Below, in pieces: positions 42,201 to 52,800 of a DNA stretch of 64,000 nucleotides. The stretch is from Syngnathus acus. Taxonomy: Eukaryota; Chordata; Actinopteri; Syngnathiformes; Syngnathidae. The stretch's first letter is position 1, and each line of letters starts with the position of its first letter. The stretch lies in contig NC_051102.1 of assembly GCF_901709675.1 (NCBI RefSeq), positions 4,933,412 to 4,997,411 of the forward strand. The letters run 5' to 3'. A program made the translations under genes and the position numbers. The notes beneath the pieces are model-generated. The model ran no database searches and was not told the origin of the DNA. It saw nothing but the letters and a program-made list of their open reading frames with translations.

Positions 42201-45174
42201 GGAGTTTTTCGGAAGTCATGAGCACTTTGGATGATTCCTGCTTTGATTCCACAAAAGTCTTCCCGAGAAGCATTTCTGTGTCAAAGGGAGATGCTTCAAG
42301 TGTCTCTTTCTTTATGAGCTAGATTGTGAAATACATTCAATTATTATTTGTTGTGTATATTTGTCATCTTTCAGTTAAGTCATTGAGAAGGGCATTTGAT
42401 CTCCGGAGCGATACGAACGCCGCGTGCAAAAACTTGTCGATCCTGCTTCTGGCCGTGCTTTTTTTTTTTTTTGGGCGCTTTTCACGCATGTGAAGTTGAC
42501 GATGGTTATCAGAAAGCGTTTGAGGCGTGTCAGAATGTGTTGTTGTTTTTTATTATTCTTATTCTCCATCTCGGTTGTGCAACAGATGCAAGCATGTTGC
42601 ATGGAGCGGGCGCCATGTGGAGCATGTTATAAGCAACGTCCATCTCTCTCTCTCTCTCTCTCTCTCTCCCTCTCTCTTTCTCTCTCCTTATAACTGCATT
42701 GTGATAGTCGACGCTTCATAGACGCATAATGCTTTTTGGACTCTAACCCCTCCTCCTCCTGCTCCTCCTCCTTAGTCAAGTATCACATGAGGCCACTTGT
42801 ATCTTTTAAAAACATGAGGCCAAGCCGAAAGGGAGGCAAAAGATAAGTGTGACGCAACCATGTTCATGCAAACACTGCAGTGGAGTGCTCAGAAGTTTTC
42901 ATCCATGCTTCATACGCATCCACAAATGAATTTATCAAATTAATGACTAGTCATTTTTAGGATTTATTTATTCTTTGCCCCCAAGATGCGTTCCCTATGA
43001 ATGCAAAAAACGGTGTCCCGAAAGGTATTTTTAACCCTTTTGTCTTAATTATGTCTAATAGTGGAGAGCTGGTGGTTGTTTTCCTTCTTTCCATTGACCT
43101 CCTGCAGCCGTCTGAAATTTCAGTCCTTGGCCTCCCGAGGGACACTTTAGCTACCCGTAAAAGAGAACGCCACAAACAAAGACGGCCCGGCCGGCAGTTA
43201 AATAAATAAATAATAGTGGCCATAAATGTTTTGTGCTCATCATCAGGGATGTGAAGATGGAGGCGTCGGGGCGCCAGCGCCACCCATCGGGGGGCGTCAG
43301 CGCCAAAGAGATGGTCATTGGCCTCGAGGGCGTCGAGCTCGGGGCGGATGGAAAGGTGAGAATTTGAATGAAAAAAAGTCATTGGATCCTTCAGAAGACT
43401 GAGCACTTATTTGAATTATAATTTTTTGTGAACGTGCAGACGGTGTCGTACACTCAGTTCTTGTATCCGACCAACGTGCTGGGCGGGCGGAGGAACACCA
43501 TCGACTCCACGTCGTCCTTTTCGCAGTCTCGCAACGCCAGCCATCGCAGCCTCAGCCTGGCCCGTGCCAACAGCAACCAAAGCAGCTTGGACACCGGTCG
43601 GTCAATACCTCACCTGACCTTTGACCCTAACCCAAACAAAATGACCATGTATAGGAAGGCTTTTTTTTGTAAAACAATGATCATGTATAGTAAAGCTTTT
43701 TTCTTTTTTTTTGGGTAAAAAAAAAAAAAGATTATGTATGGTAAGGCTTTTCTTAATTAAAAAAAAAAACGACCACGTATATATACTGAGGCTTTCTTTA
43801 GTTAAAAACAAAACAAAAAAACGATTATGTATGGTAAGGCTTTTCTTAAGTAAATAAAATGACCAAGTGTAGTATGGCTTTTTTTTTTTTTATTAGGCAA
43901 CGACCTGAGTGAGTTCCGCGAGTACGACCCCAACCTTCTGGACGACCCTCAGTGGCCTTGCGGTAAACACAAGCGAGTGCTCATCTTCCCGTCCTACATG
44001 GTGAGTCAGTGAATGCAACGCAAATACCACGTGACTGACGAGTATGTATTGTTCTGACATGTTTTGTTGACGTTATCAGAAGTTAAATTTAGGCACTGCT
44101 CATTTTCCCACAGAGGACGATAAGGTTCACAAGGCGCGTTTGTTTGTATGAAAGGCAGCAAGCAGGAGGGAAGTTGTTTTAATCAGTCATGGTCAAACTC
44201 TGGCTAAAGAATGACACGCTTGATTGAAACAAACGTCCCAACGCTGAGCAGGAAGAACGGATGTTGAATTACACGAGCGTATTTGAACGCTCCGTCCTGG
44301 TTTTGTTTGGAATGTTGTCCCCCCCCCCTCGCTTCCTCCAATGGCAAATTGGAAATGTTATGTATCCAAAGTCCAAGTGGTATCGGTGCTTGATATCTGC
44401 TTCAGGGACCATTCAAGAACTGAGTACTGGTATCAGTGTAAAAAAACAAATAGTATGATGCAGTGCAGCTGTACAAAAAAAAAGCTAACTTTATTTGCCA
44501 TATTTGTTAGACGACGGTCATCGAGTACGTGAAACCCTCCGACCTGAAGAAGGACATGAACGAAACATTCAAGGAGAAGTTCCCTCACATCCGCCTCACG
44601 CTCAGCAAGATCAGAAGGTAGGACTTCCCGTCCGTCCGCAACATCCCCCGAGCCCCGTTAAACGCCCTTGTCCCCTCATTTTAGCCTGAAGCGGGAGATG
44701 AAGAAGCTGGCCCAGGACGAGTGCGGCTACGAAGAGCCCACGGTGGCCATGGCCTTTGTCTACTTTGAGAAGCTGGTGCTGCAGGGCAAGCTCAACAAGC
44801 AGAACCGCAAACTCTGTACGGGGGCCTGCGTCCTGCTGGCGGCTAAGATAGGCGGCGATCTCAAGAAGCACCAAGTCAAGCTTCTTATTGACGTAAGTTG
44901 CGCGTGGCTAAATGTGCTTCTGGCACCATGGAGGAACCTTTGATGCTAGAACATATTTTGAACATATTTCATTAGCCGGTCTAGGGTACGACTCGTATTT
45001 GCCGGAACGTTGGCTTTCAAAACTATCTTGCAGAAACTGGAGGAGAGGTTCCGCGTGAACCGTCGCGAGCTGATCGCCTTTGAGTTCCCCGTGCTGGTGG
45101 CGCTGGAGTTCAACCTGCATCTCCCCGAGCATGAGGTCATGCCGCACTACAGACGCCTACTGCAGACTTCATAG
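38702..45174 (+). CDS. cables1: CDK5 and ABL1 enzyme substrate 1
   Basis: CABLES1 is a cyclin-box adaptor that links CDK2/CDK3/CDK5 to tyrosine kinases such as Abl and Wee1. It restrains proliferation and supports neurite growth. Ten coding exons join to 550 aa (human about 630): 38702-39285, 41012-41083, 41173-41265, 41822-41899, 43247-43355, 43440-43596, 43897-44000, 44511-44617, 44685-44892, 45034-45174. Conserved landmarks are [17 protein letters not shown] (34-50), [67 protein letters not shown], and a C-terminal cyclin-like fold from about residue 405. That fold contains [13 protein letters not shown] and [15 protein letters not shown]. The ATG has A at -3 and G at +4. CABLES2 is less likely given the gata6 and mib1 neighbours and the close match to CABLES1 throughout. 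The N-terminal low-complexity region is shorter and more alanine-rich than in human. Confidence 0.97.
40290..40326. repeat. perfect 11-bp inverted repeat in cables1 intron 1
   Basis: ATCACGGCTCA at 40290-40300 and its exact reverse complement at 40316-40326, with a 15-nt spacer. The pair could form a hairpin in the intron. Confidence 0.7.
41012..41083 (+). CDS. cables1: cables1 exon 2
   Basis: Residues 196-218, [20 protein letters not shown] then PLR, with split Arg codons at both ends. Almost identical to human. Confidence 0.97.
41173..41265 (+). CDS. cables1: cables1 exon 3
   Basis: Residues 220-249, [20 protein letters not shown] then [10 protein letters not shown]. Split Arg at both ends, donor AAG|GTACGA, after an 89-bp intron. 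Confidence 0.97.
41822..41899 (+). CDS. cables1: cables1 exon 4
   Basis: Residues 251-275, [20 protein letters not shown] then DCSQA. The donor after GCGGG is GTACGT in phase 2. The frame was confirmed by joining to GDVKMEASG in the next exon. Confidence 0.96.
42643..42686. repeat. (TC)n microsatellite
   Basis: TC dinucleotide run with minor interruptions in cables1 intron 4. Confidence 0.9.
43247..43355 (+). CDS. cables1: cables1 exon 5
   Basis: Residues 277-312, [20 protein letters not shown] then [16 protein letters not shown]. Donor AAG|GTGAGA, phase 0. It matches the human [16 protein letters not shown]. Confidence 0.96.
43440..43596 (+). CDS. cables1: cables1 exon 6
   Basis: Residues 313-364, [20 protein letters not shown] then [20 protein letters not shown], ending SSLDT plus one base of Gly. 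Donor CCG|GTCGGT, phase 1. Confidence 0.96.
43641..43890 (+). repeat. degenerate minisatellite ending at the cables1 exon 7 acceptor
   Basis: Six units of about 36-53 bp start at 43641, 43677, 43730, 43771, 43823 and 43861. Each has [20 protein letters not shown]-like sequence followed by T-rich and A-rich parts. The T-run of the last unit forms the polypyrimidine tract of the acceptor at 43895-43896. Confidence 0.8.
43897..44000 (+). CDS. cables1: cables1 exon 7
   Basis: Residues 366-399, [20 protein letters not shown] then [14 protein letters not shown]. Acceptor TTATTAG, donor ATG|GTGAGT, phase 0. Confidence 0.96.
44511..44617 (+). CDS. cables1: cables1 exon 8
   Basis: Residues 400-434, [20 protein letters not shown] then [15 protein letters not shown]. 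It opens the cyclin-like C-terminal domain. Phase 2 donor AAG|GTAGGA. Confidence 0.96.
44685..44892 (+). CDS. cables1: cables1 exon 9: cyclin-box core
   Basis: Residues 436-504, [20 protein letters not shown] then [20 protein letters not shown] and [20 protein letters not shown]. Donor GAC|GTAAGT, phase 0. The 67-bp intron before it is very short. Confidence 0.97.
45034..45174 (+). CDS. cables1: cables1 terminal exon
   Basis: Residues 505-550, [20 protein letters not shown] then [20 protein letters not shown] and RLLQTS-stop. It closes the cyclin-like fold. Confidence 0.97.
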   Translation, partial: KLEERFRVNRRELIAFEFPVLVALEFNLHLPEHEVMPHYRRLLQTS

Positions 45175-46006
45175 CGGTGGCGGGCAGCCCGTTTGCTTCT
45201 ACTCACGCTACTGTTGCAGAACCTGGGTCTCTTTTTTTTTTTTTCTTCTTCTTTTCTTTATTTCCCTCGCCACCATTTTGTACATTTTAGACTCATTTTA
45301 AAAAAATTTTGGGGTTGTGAACTGGATCCTTCTCTCCTTTCACATTTCTTTTAATCATCAAACTGCTTTGCATATGCTTGCTTGCGGTTTGGCGATCGTC
45401 TTAAAAAAAAGTGCACTTTTTCCGGAGTATTACAAGATTTTTACGCAGCTTATAGTTGGAGTTTTTTTCTTAGTTCTATGCATGAGGAAACATTGTTTGT
45501 CTTCTCTTCCATTCCATTGTGCTATTCCGATCACTTTGACCAGTGTGTAATCTTCACCTGCTCTATGTTAGAGTGTTTTGCTAGCACCTTAAGGTGCTCT
45601 ATGGTTGTTAAGGTGGTCGTTTTTGGTTGCCAGAGAAGGAAGGGTTAGGGTGCATACAAGCGTCCAGTTGCTGTCCATTTGGGTGAATTTCACTTTTTTT
45701 GGAACATCCACTGAACTCCATGTCAATTGGTGTCAGGGGCTTTCTTTAAAACAAATGTTTCAGAGGGCTTCTAATAAATATTCACTTGATTTAGCATGTT
45801 TATGATTTGCTGTCTCATCATAAGCCCTCTCCAGCAAGAAGTAAAAAAAAAAAAAAAATCATAGGAAGAGCTAAGATTATTTGTAATTCAGTTTTCTGGG
45901 GATATTTAAGATGCATTTCACCACATTTGATTGTTGCTGGCAAAATATCGGTAGCTAAGAACAGACTGAAGGCTATTATTACTGCTTGATTGTAACTGTA
46001 AATAAA
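45175..46006 (+). other. cables1: cables1 3' UTR with two candidate polyadenylation signals
   Basis: AATAAA occurs at 45773-45778 and 46001-46006. Either could end the transcript. Confidence 0.55.
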
Positions 46007-46609
46007 ACATTTGCTTGTCCAATCAAAAAGAGAGTTTTTGGGATGATAAAGTGACATTTTGTTTGTTGTCAGGATGGTGTTTGCATTATTATGAATGAGA
46101 ATGGAGCAAATGCTAACATACAAAGATTTAGTCAATTTAAGCAAAGTGACACATTTTGGAGCCAAAGTCATTTTGCAAGAAACAAAAGCCCAAGCGGCAA
46201 GTTCTATTTTACCTTCTCGATCAACGATTGTGAGTAAGATGGCTGTGTCACGTGGACGTTCTAAGGTAAACAAGGCTTGGGATCAAAACAAACCGTGAGG
46301 ACGCATGGCATGCGTGGCTTAGTCAGCCCCCATTGAAAGCCTAATTCCCCCCCGACCGGACCCATACATGGACAGGCTTATTGTGAAAACATGTAGCGGC
46401 ATTTGGCAGGGGGGTAACGGCGCATGCATGGCGTCGTCTATCTTTGGCTGGAACATAACATTTGGCTGAGGTGGCAGTTTTCCCATCACCGTGGTGTGAC
46501 TCAGGACTTTTCCCGTGTAAACACGGAGGCCCGGAATGTGGGGCCCGGCAGCATGCTGGCCCACATTACATGACGTCACTGGGATCGTCTTCGAATCTAC
46601 ACCCGTTCT

Positions 46610-46671
46610 AGAACGCGCTTGATTCAATTTGGATTGAGCTTTCTCGGTTACCGTAGGCGCGCCAGTTCACT
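46610..46671. repeat. direct repeat copy A (about 62 bp)
   Basis: Shares AGAACGCGCTTG, GAGCTTTCTCG and CGCCAGTTCACT with copy B at 47091-47152, in the same orientation and 481 bp apart, with a handful of mismatches. Confidence 0.85.
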
Positions 46672-46822
46672 GTGCAGCAAGCTCTACCGGTGACTACTAA
46701 CTGATTTGAGTGAGTACTGCAAACAATTTTAAGCTCTCTAGTTTCCGTCTACATGTAAAAATGCAGGAGCATCATTACGACACGAGCTCCTCTACACTGC
46801 ATTCGGTACACCGCCATTTTCA

Positions 46823-46965
46823 GGTGTACCTAATAACAGGCCACTTCATTAGGGAAATATCATGGTCAAAGCTTAACTGAAACTGAAAAAGCGACCCCCT
46901 CACCCCCACTTCCTGATTGGCTGTTTTGTTTGTGACGTACTCCTGGACACTTCATTAGGTACACC
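46823..46965. mobile_element. small MITE-like element with 12-bp inverted ends
   Basis: GGTGTACCTAAT at 46823-46834 and its exact reverse complement at 46954-46965 bound 143 bp with no ORF. A degenerate copy of the end motif follows at 46978-46990. The ends recur singly elsewhere in the window, consistent with a dispersed family. No clear target duplication was seen. Confidence 0.5.
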
Positions 46966-47090
46966 ATAACTGGCCACACCTAATAACAGGCAATTGCATT
47001 TGTAAATGTGGGCAAAATTGTGAAAAATATTCAAGTTTGAAACTCAATATCTGCTGTGTCAGTGACAAGTCAAAACAAGGAACCTTGGCA

Positions 47091-47152
47091 AGAACGCGCT
47101 TGTTTCTATTTGAATTGAGCTTTCTCGTTTACCGTAGGCACGCCAGTTCACT
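47091..47152. repeat. direct repeat copy B (about 62 bp)
   Basis: Second copy of the 46610-46671 repeat. Its similarity to copy A stops where the GTTCACTC-rich element begins. Confidence 0.85.
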
Positions 47153-47610
47153 ATAGTGATGTGCATTCCGGTTCTTTTAAGTGAACTGAATCTGTAGAAT
47201 TGGTTCACTCAAACGATTCGTTCAAAAGAATCGTTCACCGAATCGTTCGCCCCCACACACTGATCCGTTGTTGAATGAGTACGTCGTGAACGAGAAATTG
47301 CGTCACTGACTCGCTCGTGAACGGGAAACTATAAAGTTAGCCGTTAGCTTGGAGAAAATGAGCACGAAAGAAGTGACGTTTCAATGAGTGGTTCTTTCTT
47401 TCCTTAGAAAATCGTAAATCAACATTCTGGTTTACATAGTTCACGTTCACTGACTAATCCGTTGGCAGTTCACTCACTGTCTTGTTCGCGAACGGGATAG
47501 TCAGCACTCGTTCACTCTGATCCGTTCTCGCAATGAACTGAAAAAAGAACGAATCACTTCAGGAAATGATGCGTTCACTGAAAGGAGTCGTTATCTTCGA
47601 ACGGACCGTT
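47152..47610. mobile_element. putative non-autonomous DNA element rich in GAACGA/GTTCACTC words
   Basis: Starts near AGTGATGTGCATTCCGGTTC and carries many GTTCACT, GAACGA and CGTTCA words in both orientations. It has the look of a fish hAT-like interspersed repeat. No matching right inverted end or target duplication was found, so the boundary and class are uncertain. Confidence 0.35.
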
Positions 47611-47680
47611 CACTCACGAGGCAACATAGCGTCCATTCGGCAATCTTGTGTATGCTCGGGAGGAACGTCGCCAGTTTTGA

Positions 47681-47736
47681 CGCGTTCATTTGTCCGGATT
47701 AATTTTGCCGCGTTCATTTGTCCGGATTAATTTTGC
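47681..47736. repeat. two perfect 28-bp tandem copies at the larp4b 5' flank
   Basis: A unit starting CGCGTTCATTTGTCCGGATT repeats once exactly, immediately upstream of the GC-rich larp4b leader region. Confidence 0.9.
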
Positions 47737-47739
47737 CGC

Positions 47740-48207
47740 TTCGCTTCTCTTTGGTTCCGTTGGTTCCTCTTCTTTAGAGCTGTTGAGGTGAGGCCACTGC
47801 CGAGCCTTTTTGTGGCGTGGAATTGTCCACGCGCCACCACGTTTGTTCAAGTTGGTGAAAGCAAAGCGAGCTAAGGTAGTTAGCCACCTAGCTCCCCCTG
47901 CTACTAGCTCTTCGGTATCTCGCTTCTTATTGGGGGTCGGGGCAGGGGGCTGGGGGTGAGACTGCTTGTTAACTCTCGCCCGACGCTCCGAGAAGGATTT
48001 CGGGTGGCTGCCTGGCTGAGCTTTGAGGGTCATTTCGTCGAGGCAGCCCGCTGCTTAAACCCCTGCGCATTTAGCACCGGACGCCCTGCCTAGGCCTCAG
48101 TCCAAACCCCGACGTCTCCTGCCTGCCTCTCCCCGCCCCCCTCTCCCTTCTCTATTTTTGTCTTCTGTGCTTTCTTTTCGGCCTGCCGGACCAGCGAGAG
48201 TTGACAG
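47740..48207 (+). promoter_or_regulatory. larp4b: putative larp4b promoter and noncoding exon 1
   Basis: A GC-rich, CpG-containing block ends at a good donor, TTGACAG|GTGAGT, at 48207/48208. The start of transcription is not resolved. The 3' end of the noncoding exon at 48207 is the supported part. Confidence 0.45.
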
Positions 48208-49677
48208 GTGAGTGGCACATTCTCGATTGGACTTGTGCAAGTGAACTCGTTTCAAAGGAAACAAAGTGTGTTCGTAGAAAAGCTTTGTTGTGGAAAAATC
48301 CGGTCCGGGAAGTTAGCAGTTGGGCTAGCTAAATCTGAGCTCGATGGGGGGTTGGGGGGAAACGGGGCGAAATCACGCCGGAGGGTCGCCATCTTCCATT
48401 GGGCACGACAGCTCACCAGCTGGGCCTGCTCCGTCAACTTGAACGTGCACCGTAATTGATTGCCCGGCTCGTTTTTGGTGGCGTTTTGATGAATGAACTC
48501 ACCGTCCGTCCCCATGTCGCATACGATGCTCCTCGGGTCATTCAAACAAACACTTGACGTTTCTGCACTGCCACCGCTAGTGCAGACACTCCCTGGGAAA
48601 CCCCCGTTTATCGCAGATGCGGGGAATTGATTCACAAAAGACCGGTATTTAGTTGCCAGACGTGTGCGTGCGTGTGTGTGCGTGCGCGCGCGTGTTAGAC
48701 TAACATTAGAAGGTTCTGCTTCTCTAAAAGTGAGGAAAAGCACTCGGTGTCTTACTGTGCTGCTTACCTTTGACATCAAGTCGCACCTCATAAAACACTT
48801 TGTTCCTATAGTAGCGGCCAAGAATTTCTTTTTGTCGCGTGATGTGCAGGCTGCCCTGTGACAGTGCAACCGGCTTCCAGATAAACCGGCCACGGCTGTT
48901 TGTCATGGCAATCTCAGTCCAGTACTTTGAGCTTTCCGGTCTGCAGATTTGTCAAAACTGCGCATCTGTTCACTCCTTCAAGAAACAAGTGAAACAGCGG
49001 GACTTGTTTACAAATCCCGACCGGCTGCAAGAAATCTGAAATGTAGTAAAAAAAATAAAAACGACAGGTACACATCGCTATTTGAACCTGTGACGCTAAG
49101 CAGCACCTTTGAGGCGAACGCTTTCACACGTTCGCAGTCCGGTGGCGGTAAACAACGTGAGGAGCCACCGCTGCCGGGTAGCGCGGCAGCCGGTGCGCGC
49201 CTAGGGCCCTTGCGACCACCACCTAAAGTTCATACGCTGGCACTGGAGGCAAGCAGGCTCGAAGACATGACCACCCATGACTCGGGCAGAGCAGGACTCG
49301 AACGACGCACCCTGAGCTGCGGCCACCCCGCAGACAGATCATGAATGCTAGCTAGTGGGCTAACATGGCAGATCGTTAGCTGCCCAGAGAGGCTAAAATA
49401 GTTGCTTGACGCGCTCTGAAAATCGTCTGTTTGCAAGCCCCGCCCTCAGGTCGGCCGCGTGACAAATTTCTTTCATTCAAATCGATGCAAAAGCTGACTC
49501 GCGGGGGAGTGTATTGATTGATTGAGCAATGATCAAATGTTTTTTTTTTTTCTGTTTCATAGTGCAGAGGTAACGGCTGTAAGGGTTTCTCTTTTTCCCG
49601 ACAGCACGTGCTTGTTTTGTGGTCGTGGTGACGCAGCAACGGGCTTGACTGATTGTTTGTGTGCCGGTTTTGCATAG

Positions 49678-49815
49678 GCCGCCGAGTGCCGCGCACGCAC
49701 ACTTCTCCCCGAGGAGCCAAGAAGCAGACGGCTCATGACTTCTGACCAGGACGCCAAGGTTGTCGCTGAACCGCAGGTGCAGCCGGTGCAAGAGGCCAAG
49801 GACAACGCTTATTTG
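49678..49815 (+). CDS. larp4b: larp4b first coding exon
   Basis: 57 nt of leader after acceptor TGCATAG, then ATG at 49735: [27 protein letters not shown] in two pieces, residues 1-27. The start has C at -3, a weak context, but the protein match fixes it. Donor TTG|GTGCGT. Confidence 0.93.
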
Positions 49816-52800
49816 GTGCGTCACGGCCGCAGAAGAAAGCGACTTTTTCATTCATCAATGTCGCCGCGTCACCGGTCACGCCGCCGTGTGATGTGGAGGG
49901 AAAACAGTTGGCCGACTTTGACACGGGCGCCATTACGCCTCTGACGTGACCCGTTGCCTCGCTACCCAGCTGGAAAATTCACTGGCTGACTTCAAAGCGA
50001 GTCCGTACGGCTACGTTGAGCGCCAGCGTAAAAGGGCCTTAAGATGGCGCTGTTGGAAGTGACACCAGGCGCTATCACGTTTTAGCCCAGGATCAAAAAC
50101 TGGATTGCGGAAAAGTCCTTTCACGCTGCCCGTGGAAGTTCTTGTGAGTGAACGCCAAGTGTGCAGTGGGCCCTTGTTTATGGCAGGGCAATGCCATACC
50201 CAAAGGAACGACCCTGCTTTTATGATTTGAAAGCTGAGACACAAATGCATATTTTGCAAGCAATATGCATGTCCCACACCTTTTGGTCCGGACACTTCAA
50301 AAATTGCCCAAGAACCAAATGGCGTTGGCTCTACGCGCTAGCTAGCGTGCGCTAAAGTAAATTAAACAGGCAGACTTGAGGACACATCATTTGATGACAT
50401 GAATTGTCATCCATTTGAGTTTTGACTTTGCTCCCACGCCGTTTGCTGGCGGCTGCCAGATGACCGCGCTTCGGCTCCGCTCCAACTAAATTTGCGATCG
50501 ACTGAAAGCAGAGTTGCTGCTGTGCTACAAGCTAGTAAGGTAGCCGCCATTAGCTTAAGGCATAGCCCCTGCTTTCATGTTACCTGAACAACAACCCGCT
50601 CCATGTCTTTGTGGTGTTTTTTTTTCCCCCCCTCCCAGCTGCCCTATGCCCACATTCGTTTCCTTTGACTCCATCAAGCCCAAGTTTATTTTCCGTCCAC
50701 TTGAACGTACCGAAAATGTGTCGGCATACGTAGCTCATCTTCCCTGCGCAAAGCGTGACTATTGGTGCTCGACTGCGCTTTCTGAGCCTCATCTGGCGTT
50801 GCCTCCGCAGGAATCTGCCAAGGTTTCGGACCTCAATCCCAATGCAAAAGCATGGGCCAACCACGTGTTTAGCCTGGAGCCCAGCGGTGGTGCCGACAAG
50901 TGCGCCGCGGCTCCGCCACCACGGAAGGACTCCTGCAGGAGCTCGGCCCAGCCCGGCTCACCAGGTTGGCCCGCCCACCTTTTTCCGACACTTGCAACAA
51001 AGAAGGGAAGCCCCGCAGAGCCATTGCAAATACCCCATGTCTTTCTTTTGTCTTGACACACAAACATAGACAAATATCAATATTTGTAAAACATCATATT
51101 CTAGCTCATCTGATTTTTGCAAACGTCATTGTTTGTTTGCCTGCGATCAAGCAAGATGACTTGACAGCAAAGTGACTCATCACATTTGTGCCAAAACCCG
51201 AGTTCCCCGGCGACCGAATAGCTGCGCAGTCAGTCAGTCGCTTGCGTGAGCTAGCCATGCCAGACAAGCTTGCAAATGGCACAGTCTTCAAGCTCAGCCG
51301 CCTTTGTCCCTTTCTGCTGACCTCGTCCGTCTGACCGCAACCCCTTTTTGCCCAATCACCGGACAGCTTCCGACAGTTGACCTTTGTGTCTTTGTCGCAC
51401 AGGAGGTTATGGCGCCGGTGAAGAAGACGAGGCTTTCCGGGAGCCCGATGAGCCCCCGCCGGTGACGCTGACGTCGGGCCGGCCCCCTGCCTCGCCCGTC
51501 ACCCCGGAGCCGGACTTCCCGGAGCCAAGGCCGCCTGCGCCCGCAGGTAGGCGGGCCGGTCGGCTGCTTGCGATGCTAAATTCGTAATCGGGTGATGCTT
51601 TGACGTGCCGCTGTGCCTGTCTGTGAGCATTTTGTTTCCTTGTGCGGGAACAGTCGATGACCCCCAGCCCAGGGATCCCCAGGAAGCTTTGCGGGAGCAC
51701 CTCAAGACAGCTCTGGAATTCTGTCTTTCCCGGTGAGCAGCGCTTTGCTCAATTGCACATATTCCTCCTCGTTATCATTTGTGACCGTCCTGCCGTTTTG
51801 TTACTCTTGTCCGCCACTGTTTGTTGTCCTCCCGGCGCAAAGTCTAACTCAGCCTGCCTGGTCTTTGTCCCTCAGCGAGAACCTGGCCAGTGACATTTAC
51901 CTCATCTCCCAAATGGACAGCGACCAGTACGTGCCAATCGTGACGGTGGCCAACCTGGATCACATCAAAAAGCTCAGCACAGATGTCGAGCTCATCGTGG
52001 ACATTTTACGCTGTGAGTGGGAGGCGGCGCTCGCTTGACTTTGAATTGGCGTCGGCGCAACTCCCCTCGGACGAGCCGACACAATGACGCAAACATGATC
52101 GGATAGCCTGAGCAAATTGCGCCGCGCGCAACCAATCGCTTTTCTGAACAAACGCGGAGTCAGTAGCTTCCCTGAGAAACATATTTTCCAAAAGAATTCC
52201 TTAGCCACGGCCGCATGTAACGTAGCGCTGCCGTGCTTTGCCGTCATCGCATAACTTGTTTGCATAGACATGGTCATCCGCTTTGTCCCCCAGCTCTGCC
52301 ATTGGTCCAGGTGGATGAGAAGGGGGAGAAGGTGCGACCCAATCAGAACCGTTGCATCGTGATCCTCCGAGAGGTTCCCGAGAGCACGCCAGTCGACGTG
52401 AGTGGACCCGACCCGCCCGTTGTGTCAGACGCTCCTTCAACCCATGATGACGCTTGATCGAATCACTATTTAGCACACAAACCCTCTCGAGCCGTCGTTG
52501 ACTCACGAAAGGAAATATTGCGCAGGCAGGCAGACGAATGTGGGGAAAAAGAGATTTAGTAACGCAGAGGTGTTTGTTACTTTTCTTTGACAGGAGGTGG
52601 AGGCCCTTTTTAAAGGAGACTGCCTGCCCAAGTTCGTCAACTGTGAATTTGCCTACAACGACAACTGGTTCATCACCTTTGAGTCCGAAGCGGATGCGCA
52701 GCTGGTAAAAGGCCTTTCCTCATGAGCCGACCAATCGTGCAGAGTACGACGCCGTAGCACTTTTCTTGAATGGAGTCAGATCGTCGTCGCTGCGCATTGA

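Noticed and set aside
48252-48893. 213-aa - strand ORF in larp4b intron 1
   Set aside because: It crosses a GT/CA repeat, no domain is recognised and there is no splice or promoter support.
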